DNA of 64,000 nucleotides from Margaritifera margaritifera (Eukaryota > Mollusca > Bivalvia > Unionida > Margaritiferidae): the NCBI GenBank assembly GCA_029931535.1, contig JAQPZY010001190.1, forward strand, positions 1,441,001-1,505,000, given 5' to 3'. The position numbers and the translations under genes are program-made. The notes below the pieces were generated by a model, which saw only the letters and a list, made by a program, of their open reading frames with translations, searched no databases and was not told where the DNA came from. Shown in pieces: positions 47,790-61,009 of this stretch; the stretch's first letter is position 1, and the number at the start of each line of letters is the position of its first letter.

Positions 47790-48600
47790 CTTTAGAGCGA
47801 ACGTTCTTCAGTTTTGGCATTCTTGGGATTGCTAAGCCATGGACACGCATAGAGTTTGCTGCTAAAAAAAAAAATCATTGATAAATCAATGTAACCTAGG
47901 CTTTGATTATTGGTCCACAATTGTTGCAGCTTTATAATGAAGAGATTTGTCTCATCACCTGGAGATGCTTGATAACGCTAACAAACCTATACCCTATCGT
48001 ATTCCGCAGCCATGTTTGGATTAATAAGATCACACACATTTTCTGCAATATAAAAAATTAATACATTTACTGGTTGCAATTAATCAATATCATTAAACCA
48101 GGGCGAAGACATTGAAATCATGGGAATGAGAAGAAACCAATAATCGCCAATCATAATCTATTCTGCTCTGTCATCATTTGCCAATTTAGAGATGATTGGC
48201 TTTATTCATCACTGCTCGTTGGAACCATCAAACCATGCGATAGCTGTTAAATCACTCCTTATAAGTACAGATGGCGACCCCGAATGGCTCATCCCTTACC
48301 ACCAACTCCACCTACCCATATACACCAATCCCTGTGACTCCAGTGTAGATATTCTATGTTTAAACAGTCATAGTTTATCTTCTTCCTTTTTTCTGTAAAA
48401 GAATCTAATATTTTTGGCACTCAGTGGGTTCATAAACCATGGAGATGAACACTGTTTGTTAGTTTCCGTATGTTGTAGTAGATCAATATGTGACCCCAGC
48501 TTTGATTATCGATCTACAGCCAATGTAGCTTCATTACCAAGAAATTCTCATCGCCTTCATATGCTTACGAATGCCACTGTCGCAGCCGCATGGTTGTGAA
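47790..48600. repeat. Two diverged copies of a ~180-bp segment about 620 bp apart
   Basis: TTTTGGCATTCTTGGGATTG, CATAAACCATGG-like, GCTTTGATTATYGRTCYAC and TGYAGCTTTATAA-like blocks occur in the same order at 47808-47970 and 48412-48580. A local duplication with no coding signal. Confidence 0.55.
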
Positions 48601-49919
48601 GATAACTGCTTTTGAATTCTCCGTAACATCTTGAATGATCGGATGTGGTTCTTACCTATGCATAGTGGTAAGTTCGGTTTTTAGATGTAGGTTCTGAGTA
48701 TGAACACTACTTAAAACAATATCAACTTCTCTTGGAATAGCATAGTGTCGTGATCGAAACACATCCTTCTGTCACAGACTGCGCCATAATTGCGTAGCAG
48801 ATACAATTTATGACAAGTGTATCAAGAATTTGATTGACACACCTATAACGGCTTATGTGATTAATTTATTTTGAGTAACAATGGGACATAGAGCAAGAGT
48901 TTTAATGTCTGTGAGACCCTCCGATGATGTTTGAGGAAACAACAAAAAATGGACATTTGTTCAGGTATCGAGTGAACACGGATTTTCAGGGAACAATGGA
49001 AACAAGTGCAAAATTTAGGGGCCATTTTGAAGAACACTGAATTGCACTCAGATGAATATTTTCAGGAAACTAGGGAACACCTCAACCTTCTGGATCAAAG
49101 GACTTCACGTATAGTGACAAAACAGCATACGAATCTCACTGTCTGTTTGGAAGTGTCCATATTCTCTCATGGTGCCTTCTGTTGATTTTTATGTAAAATC
49201 TCCCCAGACACTAATGCGTACCATTCTAGTGGACTTCTGACATCAATTCTTTTCGAAGTGATTGTAAACACTCCGCTTCTGGAAATAATTCACCAGTATA
49301 CAATATATGATGGCAACCAATACAAGTGACAGTACTTGGATACAGTCTCTGGGATCAATTCCTTCTGTTAATCTCGCCATTGTTATAGCTTGTATCGTTG
49401 CTGGATATAGCTCTTGAAATGGTTACTTTTCACTATAAATATTTTATAGCAGATTGTGCAATGCTTTAGGCACAAAAACTGCTCGTTAATATATTAATAG
49501 AACTATAAAATTTCGTTGCCTTCGGAACTTATTATCTGCAAAATGGAGATTTGGGAGGAATTTATTTCGTGAGTCGTCTGCTTTGATTAGTATCTGAAAA
49601 TTTACAGCACTGTCTGTCGTAAAATATGCGTGAGGACAACAATTTAGAACACTTTTTCTTGTGTTGATGCGATCACTTCTCCTTGACTATATCGCGGATT
49701 TGTTGCAAATTAATCACTTTCAATGGGCAACAAAGATTTAAATTTGATATAAGAAATAACTGTATTTCGTATTATGTGTAGACCAAAGTTGTATATGTAA
49801 GGATGCGTGGATCTTTGTGGAGTGTTAAAGACTTTCTGTTCCAAGATTTGTAGTGTCATTCCAATTGTTGTTTTTTTCCCATTATGCATCTGTGTTTGAC
49901 CTTTGTCTGAATGTATATG

Positions 49920-49924
<5 letters not shown>
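48601..49924. other. No gene recognised
   Basis: AT-rich sequence 5' of the ZC2HC1C-like gene. No promoter motif that I would defend. Confidence 0.45.
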
Positions 49925-49953
<29 letters not shown>

Positions 49954-50027
49954 TGTATGTATGTATGTATGTATGTATGTATGTATGTATGTATGTATGT
50001 ATGTATGTATGTATGTATGTATGTATG
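49925..50027. repeat. (ATGT)n tetranucleotide microsatellite, about 26 units
   Basis: A nearly perfect GTAT run 410 bases upstream of the ZC2HC1C-like start codon. Open frames of Met-Tyr-Val-Cys and His-Thr-Tyr-Ile read from it are artefacts. Confidence 0.95.
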
Positions 50028-50436
50028 ACCTGATCTTCGCGTAAATACTTGAAAATATGTACCAGTTCTTTTTACGGGTTCAAAGAACATCAATACATTT
50101 TGAAATTATTTTTCCATATCTGGTAATGACAATAGAGTACAATTTTATAAGTTTGTCGATAAAAAGGAACTAGCACACATAATTTGGTTTTAAAAAAGGT
50201 CCAAAATACGGCGAACATTTATGGCTGTTTTTCTTTTTAATTTTCAGATTATTTGTTTCCTGATTTTTGCACTTACTTTGTCCCTTGTCCTTTTATGAGA
50301 ATTCTTTGTGCCGCTATGTCTTTTACCGAGAAACTCCTCTATACTGTATTTTCCAACTGAATGACTGATATTTGATGCATTTCTGTTTTAGATTTTCAGA
50401 TGTTTCGTATGATTAAAATACACAGAAAGTTTGCAA

Positions 50437-51441
50437 ATGAGTAAAGTTGGAATTGAAATCGACAACTTAGTTCCTCCTTCCCGAATACCCAAGCCAACGG
50501 CGGATCAGCTTCTTCACTACAAGATGGATAAGCACGCGTCCCAAAAGCCATCAAAACTCATTCAACTGCAGTCTAATTACCAGCAACGTTTATTGAAAGA
50601 AAAGGAGGATAGGATGATACAAATGTATAAGGAGAACCAAAAAAGGGCTCTACAACGGGTCAACCAACACACAGGTAAAGGTATGGTCAGAGACTTTTTT
50701 GAGGAGAGAAGGATAAACGGCACTGCTAAGAGATCGGACACTCATGAACCCTCTATTGAGCATCAGTTTTTGCAAAAGAAGCTTCAATATAAGCAGGTAA
50801 CTGGCGGTCCGCTTGACCCAGCGTTGCAGAATGAACCACAACAGAAACAGATTCAAAAGAATAGCGCTGGGCGAGATAGGTCCAATCTATTAGCACCAAT
50901 AGATAGAAGTTCAATACCCGTTCCTCATAAACCGCAAATAGTGCGACCGAGAACTTTAAAGAAAAAAATGTCGAATGATAGGCACGCTGAAATTAAGGAA
51001 CAAGTATATCCAAAGAGTGCGCCTCCAGGTCAGCTCCCCCAGGACGGCGATAACAGCAGCAGTGCAAGCGACGACAGTCCTCCACCGAATCTATCACAAC
51101 TTAAGTCTCTTCAACGTCAGAAATTAAAAATGCAAGGAGAAAACTCAAACAGAACAGACAAAACGACTAGCAGTGCAAAAACAAAGAACTCAGACTTTCA
51201 GAATTGGCAAATAGAACAGGATAAAGCCAGAGAGGAGAGACTTCGAAAGCCCAGGGAGAAAAACAATCCAGTGCCAAAGATTGATCTTAACGATGACGAA
51301 GGATACGAAGAAGAGTCGAGTCATGGTACGGATAGCGCTGAGGAGCTGAAGAGGAAGCAGCAAGAGTTGATGGAAAGGATCGCCCAACAACAGGCTGAAC
51401 TAGAGAGACTCAGACAAGAGAGACTTAGAGAAGAAGAGGAG
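50437..51441 (+). CDS. ZC2HC1C: ZC2HC1C-like protein, coding exon 1
   Basis: This exon encodes residues 1-335 of a predicted 610-residue protein. The start ATG at 50437 (AAATGAGT) is the first Met of the open frame; a good acceptor-like TTTTCAG ends at 50400, so the 5' UTR is probably split by an upstream intron. The N-terminal part is basic and helical (QSNYQQRLLKEKEDRMIQMY, residues 49-68), followed by a long disordered Ser/Pro/Gln-rich segment. An acidic patch (DLNDDEGYEEESSHGTDSAE, near residues 284-303) leads into the start of a coiled coil (KRKQQELMERIAQQQAELER). The exon ends GAG then GTGAGT at 51442, in phase 0. Family members have no well-established biochemical function. Human ZC2HC1C is shorter, at about 450 residues. 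Confidence 0.88.
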
Positions 51442-53178
51442 GTGAGTTCTATTCATATACAGTATTACCGTATAATGGAGATTTTTGCCACTTTCAATTT
51501 TACCTTTTTTCTGAAAAGTTGTATTTTAATATGTGTGATTAAACTGAAATTTAGCTTTCGCGGTTTGGCTGGTTTAAGGTTAATTTTTTTGTTTGGAAAA
51601 AATCAAGCTAAAACAAGATTTTACATTACAAAACTGTCACTTTGAACAACATGTTACTTTCATTTAAAAATAATAATGATACATTGAAAAACAATTCAAG
51701 TGTTGGTGTGTGTAAGACAGTCCAGATCACGATGAACTGTCATCGGGCCATTAAACACAGTAATTTAGGCTAGAATGAAAAGTTGCACATTTTCATTTTA
51801 GTATTTGCAACCCAATATTCATACTATACTAGTCTTGACATATCCAAGTATAAACAAGTAAATGAGCTGCACGAATGTCACAATGAGCCTGAACAAGTTC
51901 ATCAGCTCCAAATTATTTCAAGACTAACAGACGGAAATCCACTAGTTCATTGTTATTCAAACTCTTCTCCATTTGCATGCAAAAACGGTCAGTGTGTCAC
52001 TTTTGGAACGTGTTCTATAGTTTGTCCTTAATAACCTTCTGGACAGGCATGTCCATGAAGTAGAGGCTATCAGTATCTGGTGGAACAAACACTATAATCT
52101 CGTATATCATCATATCATATGTTCTTATTGCTATGTATGAGAATATAAATTATCTATTTCAGGCAGATAGGGCTCAATAGAAGGCTGTTTAATTATTCTA
52201 GCTTCTTTTTAATGCGACTACAATATACTGCTCAGCGCGGTTTGTGCGAATTCAATGTTTTCTATAGGGGATGTACTCTGACCACCTGCCTCAATGTAAC
52301 CGTCCAATATCTTACACGGAATGGGAAAGAGTAAAAGAAAGTCACACTAGCAACTTTCCAGCACACTACTTAACATCCATCGCCCGTATCTGATTTATGT
52401 AGCCACCGATTTAACCAATTTCAATGTGGCCACTATTTCGGAACAGGTGTCATTAACCACACCAACCAAAAAAAAAGACGTCTAGCCACTACGTCCAAGA
52501 GACATTGCCACCAACTAGGTAAATATTCTAGACCAATGACGGTGGCCACATTCTTTGCGCAAATGATTTGCAGCCAGTATTCAATCAAATGAAATGAAAC
52601 TAAATTCAATGAACATGGCGTTATTATGTCAATTATAGATAGCCAGATGATTGTAGCTACTATTCAACCTAATGAAAAGTCGCCACATTCCATCAATATA
52701 ACGGTATTAGGTCAAAGATAAGTAGTCACTAAATTTCGCCGAAAAGAGAATAAACGACGAAGTTTAACTGGTAGATTTGTATATTAAAAAAGATAATTAG
52801 ATATAATTAGGCTGAAAAATAGTATAGGTACAGGTTTCGAAACCGCATAGATGATAACAAGTTTTATTTGCCTGCTGCACCTACTCAAAGGAAAAGTAAA
52901 TAAGCAAGGCCGTATATACTTAAAACAATTTTCTAGTTTATTTCGTATATATTATACATAAGATGAGATACGGTCTTTTAAAACGATTCAGAGTTTAGAA
53001 AGTAACAAAAAGTACTGTATACGACAAAATGTGTCTTCTAAATTGCTTATCTCTGTATGAAAAAATATTGTATTTATATCTGTTATGTGCAGTTTTTGTT
53101 AAAGTTGCTTGGTCTGTTTCAATTAAGAATCTTTAAACAAAAACTGAAAATACTCTCTCTCTCTCTCTCGCTCTCTCT

Positions 53179-53274
<96 letters not shown>

Positions 53275-53325
53275 TGCATTATGTAATTTATTTTGTCATA
53301 TCCTCTACTCATCCTAATTTTTCAG
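51442..53325 (+). other. ZC2HC1C-like intron 1 (1.88 kb)
   Basis: GTGAGT to TTTTTCAG. It holds a compound CT/TA/GT array ending 57 bases before the acceptor. The rest is AT-rich with no recognised repeat. Confidence 0.9.
53153..53268. repeat. Compound (CT)n-(TA)n-(GT)n microsatellite
   Basis: About 14 CT units (one CG interruption), 31 TA units and 12 GT units in that order, close upstream of the exon 2 acceptor. Confidence 0.95.
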
Positions 53326-53901
53326 GAACGCAAGGAGATGGAGAGAAAGAAACGAGTTGAAGAGGAAAGAAGAAGGAGAAAGAAAGAAGAGGAAGAGGAA
53401 ATAAGAAAGGCAGAAGAAGAGGAAAGGATAAAGCAACAACAGGAAGAGGAACGACATAAAAAAGTTCAGGAGGAGAAGCAGAAAATTAAAAAGGTGTCGG
53501 ACAAATACGAAAATAAAAATTCTAACAATGATCAAGATATCAACCAGTCAAAGAATACAAAACCATCTCCAAGTCCGAAGAGTTTAGGAGAGAGAAAACC
53601 AGTGCCTCCATCCCAGCCAAAACCTTTCCGTGCTCAGCCATCTGTTCCAAAATCTACAGAACACTCCAAATTCAATGAACAAGTGTCTATTGATGAAGAG
53701 GAACAGAGTCCAGGTAATGTGAAATTGGTATCGTGTAATAATTGTGGACGTTCGTTCGCAGAGGATAGGATAGACAAGCACGAGGCGGCCTGCAAAAATC
53801 GGACTAAGAAAAGAAAACCATTGGACCCAGCTAAAATGCGAACACAAGGAACAGAGATGGCAAAATATCAACATGCGGCTAACAAGCCTTCGCGAGATCT
53901 G
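53326..53901 (+). CDS. ZC2HC1C: ZC2HC1C-like protein, coding exon 2 (coiled coil and first zinc finger)
   Basis: Residues 336-527. The acceptor TTTTTCAG ends at 53325 and the donor GTATGT begins at 53902, both in phase 0. It continues the coiled coil from exon 1 with an extreme Glu/Lys/Arg run (EEERRRRKKEEEEEIRKAEE) to about residue 390, then a Pro/Ser-rich linker. The first C2HC finger is CNNCGRSFAEDRIDKHEAAC, with Cys472, Cys475, His487 and Cys491 (C-x2-C-x11-H-x3-C). It is followed by the family's KKRKPLDPAKMRTQGTEMAK segment. The spacing and the basic linker after the finger match ZC2HC1 proteins. Confidence 0.92.
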
Positions 53902-54159
53902 GTATGTTAAAGTGTGTCTAATTTCCGAATGAAAATAATTACCTCTTACTTGTCGTTGCTTTATAAGAGATGACTACGGGTTATTTGCATAATTTGAAGC
54001 AAGAATATCCTTGAGGGTGTTTTGTCCCTTGCTTTTAGTAGAAAACCGAGATATTAATCTGTCCTGTCCGACCTTCCTTCCGTCCGTCCGTTCTGTCATC
54101 TCTCCATTCATCTATCCGTCCGTCCTACTTTCGTTTTCGCAAAATGACTTCCTTACTTG

Positions 54160-55110
54160 TGATTGGAATTCAACATAGTACGCTGTGTCGTTTGATATTG
54201 ATGAGACCTTGGCTGAATACAATTGTCAACATTCTACATAATTATTTAACAGAGTTATAGCCCCTGATTTTCAGACCCACCCACATTTTTATGCACCGTA
54301 ACTCCCTTAATTATTATTGAATTTCAGACAAAGTTAGTATTTAGCTTGATTTCAGAAAACCTTGGCTGAGTTCGATTGTCAGCGTTCTTTATCATCGTTT
54401 AGTGGAGTTATAATCCCTGATTATCAGATCCACCCGCTTCTTTCCCGCACAATAACTCCCTTCATTATTTCTGGATTTCAAACAAATGTATTATGCTGCT
54501 CGATATTGATAACATTTTCTCTGAGTTTTATTGTCAGTGTTGTGTATCGTCGTTTAGCGGAGTTAAAACTCCTGATTGTCAAACCTACCCACTTTCGTTT
54601 CCCCCCGCACAGTAACTCTTTTAATTTCAGCCAAATTGTATACATACCTTGATATTGATAAAGACTCAGCTGGGTTTATTTTCAGCGTTCTACATCATAA
54701 ATTAGCGGAGTTATAGACCCTGATTGACAAACTCGCCCTCTTTCCTTTCCGCACATCAATTCCTTTATTTATTATTGGATTTCAATAAAATCTGGTTATC
54801 ACTTTGATTTTGATAGGACCTTGGCTTATGTTTGATATCAGCACTGTATATAATTATTTAGCGGAGTCATAGCCCCTGATCATCGGACCCATTCACTGTC
54901 TTTGCTGCACAATTTCTCGGTTTTAATTGGATTTTAAGCAGATTTGATTTGCACAAAATAATTATATTAATCCTTATTGGATTTAAAGAAAATGTCATAT
55001 TCACTTCTGTATTGATATAACTTAAGCGGAATTGGATTAAATGCTTTCTGTATGATTGTTGAGCGGAGTTATGGCCGCTGAATGCTAGACTCACATTTTG
55101 TATGCAGCCT
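54160..55110. repeat. Six or so diverged ~150-bp tandem units in intron 2
   Basis: Each unit has a form of TTGATATTGATRAGACCTTG, GCTGAGTTYRATTGTCAGCG, TTTAGCGGAGTTATAGCCCC, TGATTNTCAGACCCACCCAC and GCACANTAACTCCCTTNATT. A GTCCGTCC-rich stretch precedes it at 54060-54125. Confidence 0.85.
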
Positions 55111-55125
55111 TATATTAATTAGACC

Positions 55126-55302
55126 TACCGTATATACTCGGGTCCAAATGCAAACAACATAAACCCTGATCTGTCGTCGCATAATGTGCCGGCAGATCAG
55201 GGTCTATGTTGTTTGTTCTACTGGTTGGTCCGTACAAACTGCATAGACCAAGATCTGCCGTCTATGCAGTTTGCAGTTGGTATAGGATTTTACGCGAGTA
55301 AC
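55126..55302. mobile_element. Two-hairpin MITE, copy 5 (in ZC2HC1C-like intron 2)
   Basis: The left terminus is TACCGTATATACTCGGGTCC and the AACAACATA hairpin is complete. The second hairpin (ACTGCATAGAC) has lost its loop and the inner part of the arm. The right end reads GGATTTTACGCGAGTAACC. Confidence 0.83.
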
Positions 55303-55924
55303 CTGGGTTCGATTGTCAGTGTTATACGACCTTCGTAGTGTCTTCCTTTACAATCGTGCCTCAACTCATTTATTATATCACAATTGTCACCTTACCCTTT
55401 CTTCTACAAAACTACACTCCCCAAATTTCAATGTTCCAATGAAAAGTGGGCGACATCAATTCACGGAATTTGCTTGTTTCACTTTATCTCCCCTCACCCA
55501 TTTCAGCTTGGAAAATTGTGTCAAAAGATAAAACATTTTGAACATAAAGCTATGTTAGATATCGCAAGTTTAAAAACAGCTGGAAAAGCGACACCTATGG
55601 ACTCCTTCAAATTACAGACGGTCTAACAGCTTGGTATATGCATGAGTTCAAGATCCTTATAACCTCTACAAATGGTATTAAATAGAACAACCAAGGCTGT
55701 GTTAATAACGAATGCCAAACCTATTAGATTCATTAATATTCGAGAGTCACCTTTGTCGTACTGCTAAAGAATTAATTTTCCTTCTTTTTTATCCATATTA
55801 AAGCATACAGATAAGAAGGATCCCGTAAGTATTATTTTCTTTAAAATCAAGTCATATTGTATGTCACGCTTGTTCTGTCTCTCACTTTCACATACTGTTA
55901 CATTAAAGTTTGCAATAAACTTGC

Positions 55925-56268
<344 letters not shown>

Positions 56269-56635
56269 GCGCAAGTCGAAGAAACGTCCGTTCGACTTTA
56301 AAACTTACATTTTTACATTTTCTGTTTTCTTTCCAGAATTCAATGCAGTTGTTTCACGAACATATCATAAATATATAAAATATTAATAGACATACAATAG
56401 TTTTATGCATAATGCAACAACTTTATGACGTTAAAAAATTCATTATTATGACGTATTTTTTATTTTTTTTTAATATGACATCATATTGTCAAAAGGGACG
56501 TTTTCGTGCGTCGCGGCTCATACATATTCAAGATTTTACCATACGGACTGAAGCCCTTTTTCCAGTAGGTGAAGACAGCCGTTTTACTTTACTGGGTCCT
56601 GATCTCAACGTCAGTAGTTTTTTGTATTTGCTTAA

Positions 56636-56825
56636 TAATTGGTTGATTGGTTTTAACGACATTTTTAACGCATAGTTGCCTTTTTCATGCTGAGAAAATG
56701 GGAACTTATTGCTTTTCCCAGTGATACACCGAGGCAGCCGACATGTGCTGGCCTGGGCGGGTATTGAACTTGCGACCCTGGGATTATGCACCCAACGTTC
56801 TACCAACTGGGCTACCGCGGTTCCC
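56636..56825 (-). mobile_element. tRNA-derived SINE, family B copy 2
   Basis: Minus strand: CGCGGTAGCCCAGTTGGTAG (A-box-like), GCAAGTTCAATACCCGCC (B-box-like), a diverged core GTGTATCACTGGGAAAAGC, and the tail GTTAAAAATGTCGTTAAAAC before CAATC. The tail matches the copy at 17047. Confidence 0.82.
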
Positions 56826-57714
56826 CTGTTTACTTGAAAAAAAGCTCAGAATATCAGGGAAATAAATGTTTTAATTCTTTTAATGACACCAATTTCTCTT
56901 ACAAGGATATACAGCTCTCTTTCGAGATTAAATTTGCCCATGACGTTAGAGGAAGTCTATGTATAACTACCGAATAAATCCCTCTTAAAATGAGAGAAAA
57001 TTGTTTATTGCTGAGATAACGTCGATGATAAAATAATGGATGGCTATTTTGAATCAGATCCTTAAAAAGGAGGATTTCTTGTTGTTCTGAAAAAAGTTAT
57101 TGTGGTCAAATCGTACATAATTAGAATAAAAAGATTCATATAAAAATAATTTAAATTAATGTCAGAAACAATTGCTAATAATATGCTTATATAAAGCGTT
57201 AAAGCGCGCAAGTTGAGTAATTATACGTCAAGGACATACTTACATGATAAATACGTTTTTCTAGAATTGCGAACACGTCCAATCCTACAAATGTTGTGTC
57301 GAAATCGAAGTAATAAAGCTGACATTTTCGTACTGTGGATCGAAATATTCTCATTAGACTTTTCTGCATATCTGCACACTTTTCTTTGATCCCATAATAA
57401 CTTTCATCGATGTGTTAACAGTTTATGTAAATCTTTGATTGTAAGTACAAAGTAGTAAATAATTGCTGAATATCAGTGACGTTTTAGCCCTCACTGGAGT
57501 AGCTGGCTAGAAGCAAAGAGCTTGACTTCACATGCTTTCACCGTTTCTATCAAATAAACCCATGTAAGTGGGATAAAAGAACTCATATTTTGAACTTTAA
57601 ACTTTGGCACTAGATTTTCCCTGGAAGAATTAGATACTTTTTGCCCTAATTTCCTTAAAGGTTCTCCGATGATAAAGACCTTGTATAAATTATGCTTTTG
57701 TTTTCTTTGTGCAG

Positions 57715-57966
57715 CCCAAGAGGTCTAATTGGAGAGCACAGCACGAGAGTTTCGTGAACGCCATCAGGTATGCGAAAACAGTCTCAAAAGTAGAAAAGGA
57801 AGGGGGTAACCTGGCGAACCTTCCTCCCCCTCCACCAAGCGACACATCAGGTTACGAACAATGTCCTCACTGCTCACGAAAATTCAAACAGGCCGCCGCA
57901 GAAAGACATATTCCGTGGTGCAAGGAACAAAAGTCCAGACAGGCGCCACCGCCAAGAAAGAGATAA
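57715..57966 (+). CDS. ZC2HC1C: ZC2HC1C-like protein, coding exon 3 (second zinc finger and stop)
   Basis: Residues 528-610, ending at TAA 57964-57966. The acceptor TTTGTGCAG ends at 57714, phase 0, so exon 2 joins as DL-PKRSNWRAQ. That gives the conserved family sequence SNWRAQHESFVNAIRYAK, then PPPPPS and the second finger CPHCSRKFKQAAAERHIPWC, with Cys577, Cys580, His592 and Cys596. The C-terminal tail is short and basic. The nearest canonical AATAAA after the stop is at 59019-59024, so the 3' UTR may be about 1 kb long, though this is only a guess from the signal. Confidence 0.93.
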   Translation, partial: PKRSNWRAQHESFVNAIRYAKTVSKVEKEGGNLANLPPPPPSDTSGYEQCPHCSRKFKQAAAERHIPWCKEQKSRQAPPPRKR

Positions 57967-60942
57967 AGGATAGCTCTAAATATACCTTTATTATGATATC
58001 TTCTCGATTTCCTCGAAAGTGTGACAGTTTCTCTGTGAGAGTCATGTGAAATTTGCACATCCTACATAAGTACAGTTGTTGTCACAACGGCCTTGACTCA
58101 GTGTCATCAAAAGGTTAAGTCACATTTACCTTTTACTAGCAATGACTAGTAAGTTGAAACCACAAGTTATTTTGTTTTACATTGAGAATATTCTGCTTAA
58201 GTCAAACCTTCAGGGTTTTTTTTAACACTTCGTTTGCTTCAAGACCTCGATATATTTATGAACAAAGTGTTCCCTTCCATGTAAAGCTTAGAAATCACTG
58301 ATCTGTTTTATGGCCTCTTAATCTCAGTTGGTAAATGTGGGAAAAAAACATCAACCAAACGAGAAATCTCAGTCTTGAGGGCGAAATTCGTGGAACGTGT
58401 CCCTGTAATGATTTCTCCTGATAGAATTTCCAGGTGCATCATCGAAAATATCCGCAAATTGTAAGAAAAATGCAAAACATTATTTAGACTTTGTCATTTT
58501 TCTATGAATTACTTTTTAATTAATGCTTGCTTTGCATCAGAGAACTTTGAATAGAACATCTGCATGTTCTCAGTTTTGCCAGTGGAGTATCTAATAATCA
58601 TCTAATAATCATTTTCAATGAAATATGATGTTATTGGTAATGAAAAGTATAGGATTAAATCATTTTAATTACGAAGGTGAAAGGGTTCGTAGGATGGATA
58701 AATCAGACAACTCATATTTACAGCTACATTGATTTGATTGATTTTAGAATTAACGACGTGTGCGGCCATGTACAGCTACATAGGCTGCGCGTCTGTTAAA
58801 TTTAGTGCGTGGTCTTGAGGATACATAAGTCAAACTAGAAGTAATTTTTAGTGGGTTTTTTTTTCCGTGTGTACACATTCATATTTGAAAAGGTGAAACA
58901 TATCATTAATTTATGCCATTACAGGCACTTGTGTCTTCCTGCTTCCTGTATTGCCAGCGTTAATACTCGGAAATCCTAAAAGTATTATTTTAAGTTGAAC
59001 TGCAAATGTCGAAGAATTAATAAAAGTTAAACGCGTCTTCTTGCCTACTGAAATATATGCCGTATACATATTGTATAATATGTACAAGCCACACATTTGG
59101 TGCTGATTGAAAGAAGATTCCAATAGTATTAATATATTTATTGCAAAATTATGAAAAAGTTTTGTTAAAAATGAATACGCCAATACTTTTGACAAAAATT
59201 AGTTTTCCAGTGAGCGTAATCAAATTGTAACTAATTTTTGTTCCACACTTAACTTGATTATTCCCGTTTTGCGAAGCTTCGATGTTGACTTTTTCATTTG
59301 TTGATTTTGCAGATTATATGCTTTATTCATCATCAACCGTTCATTTTTACCAGAATCTATTTATTTAGGATGTGGGTTTTTTTGTTTATGTTTTTGGTTT
59401 TTTTAGGTACCACATTCATGATAAAATCAACATACAATCATACTTAAATCATATAGTGTCTTTATCAACATACAATTATACTTAAATTATATAGTGTCTT
59501 TCCTTTCATGGGAGCGTGAGTATACTTGTGTCCAACTTGGCTCCATTATCGTAGAATACATACAACTCGGTGATTCCACATTCCATGTTAACATTTGCGG
59601 ATTTCAGTTTCATACATACAAGAATAAATATGTAGGCTCTTTCTACTATCCATTCGGATTGATGGTAGAGCGTGTTTCTGCCACATTGAGGCAAAACACT
59701 ACCTTTCCACTGCAGTGATATACACTCATGGGCTATAATCTGTTTCCGAAACTATATTGAATGAACTGTATGGAGAGACGCCAAGTAATGCAGGACGGTC
59801 TATGTACTGTTTCTGTTGATTTTAGTCAAAATCGTTCTGTGAGACAGACAGTATGCACCATGTAGTGATCGTTTAGTAGCAAAGGCTTGTAGACACAAAT
59901 ACATACAGTCACTTCAGTTAATTGTTGTATATAGGCAGGTGACACTTGTTGTTATCAGTCTCAAACTTTCAGACTCCTGCTTTGTTTGAAACGCGCTATA
60001 CTAATAAGCTCGCGGCAATGGTCGCTTGGATTACGTTTGACAAAGGCATCAGTCTCTACGCTCGACCGAAGCGATAAAAGTCTCGTGTTCTCGTATTCTC
60101 GTATCATAGAAAACGGCGAAATGGAATGAATGCTCGTATTTCTACTATTACGAGAATGCAGAAAATCATGCCATCCATCTGCTCACCGAGTGGAACGTGA
60201 GTCTGAAATTATTATTTTAACCAATATAGCAGTTAGTTTTTGAAACCTTAATATTTGCGGAAATTTTATATTGAATTAATGATTAAATCCAATATCCTTT
60301 TTTCAGAGATTTGGAAGCATAGTTTGAGTTCTAGTGATATATATGTAATGATACTTACAAATGTAGAAAAGACATTTTGACGAAAATATCTTGCCATTAG
60401 TCTGGGATAACATGTATCTTTAATAGCTTATCCATCAGTATTTGCTTAAAATAGATTTTACGCTTATTTTGTAGGGTAATGGTACATTGTTTAATTTTGT
60501 AAAGCAAAAAGTAAAATATTTTTAATGAGTATTTTGTATCATTATTTAATTGACACAACGTCCAAGCCACAAGGAGGAAAAGTTTTTTTTCGTTTTCCAG
60601 TGTTTTTCCGACTGCCAACAGAAAAAGGTGCAGTGTAAAGATGCACGTTTCTATCATGTAATATGAGAATTTATTTTTAAAAAATGCAAATTAATAAAAA
60701 AAGTTGCAAGGGGGATTAATAGCAGGTATCTTCGTGTTCAGTTAAAAAAATTAAACAAATAAGGATTAAAAACACCGGAAACAAAAGTCTGTATACTGTA
60801 TTTAGTATTCATGTAATTTTCTTTGTCCTTCTTTTCATACAAATGCATATATTGGTACGACCTTGTAGACTTTCCTCTGTTTCCATTCAAAGAATATTTT
60901 ATGTGTATTTTACATACATACAGTTTATTGAAAACTAGTTGG

Positions 60943-60943
<1 letters not shown>
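57967..60943. other. 3' flank of the ZC2HC1C-like gene; no further gene recognised
   Basis: AT-rich sequence. A two-fold ~39-bp repeat containing ATCAACATACAATYATACTT lies at 59425-59505. No convincing exon. Confidence 0.5.

Positions 60944-61006
<63 letters not shown>
60944..61006. repeat. (AT)n microsatellite, about 31 units
   Basis: A pure run. Confidence 0.95.

Positions 61007-61009
<3 letters not shown>

Noticed and set aside
50431..50436. Upstream extension of the ZC2HC1C-like frame starting at a non-ATG codon
   Set aside because: The first ATG at 50437 is in frame and a normal start; the upstream codons are probably 5' UTR.
55811..55824. 14-bp AG...GTAAGT-bounded micro-exon between ZC2HC1C exons 2 and 3
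   Set aside because: Fourteen bases would shift the frame. Exons 2 and 3 already join in phase 0 to give the conserved SNWRAQHE sequence.
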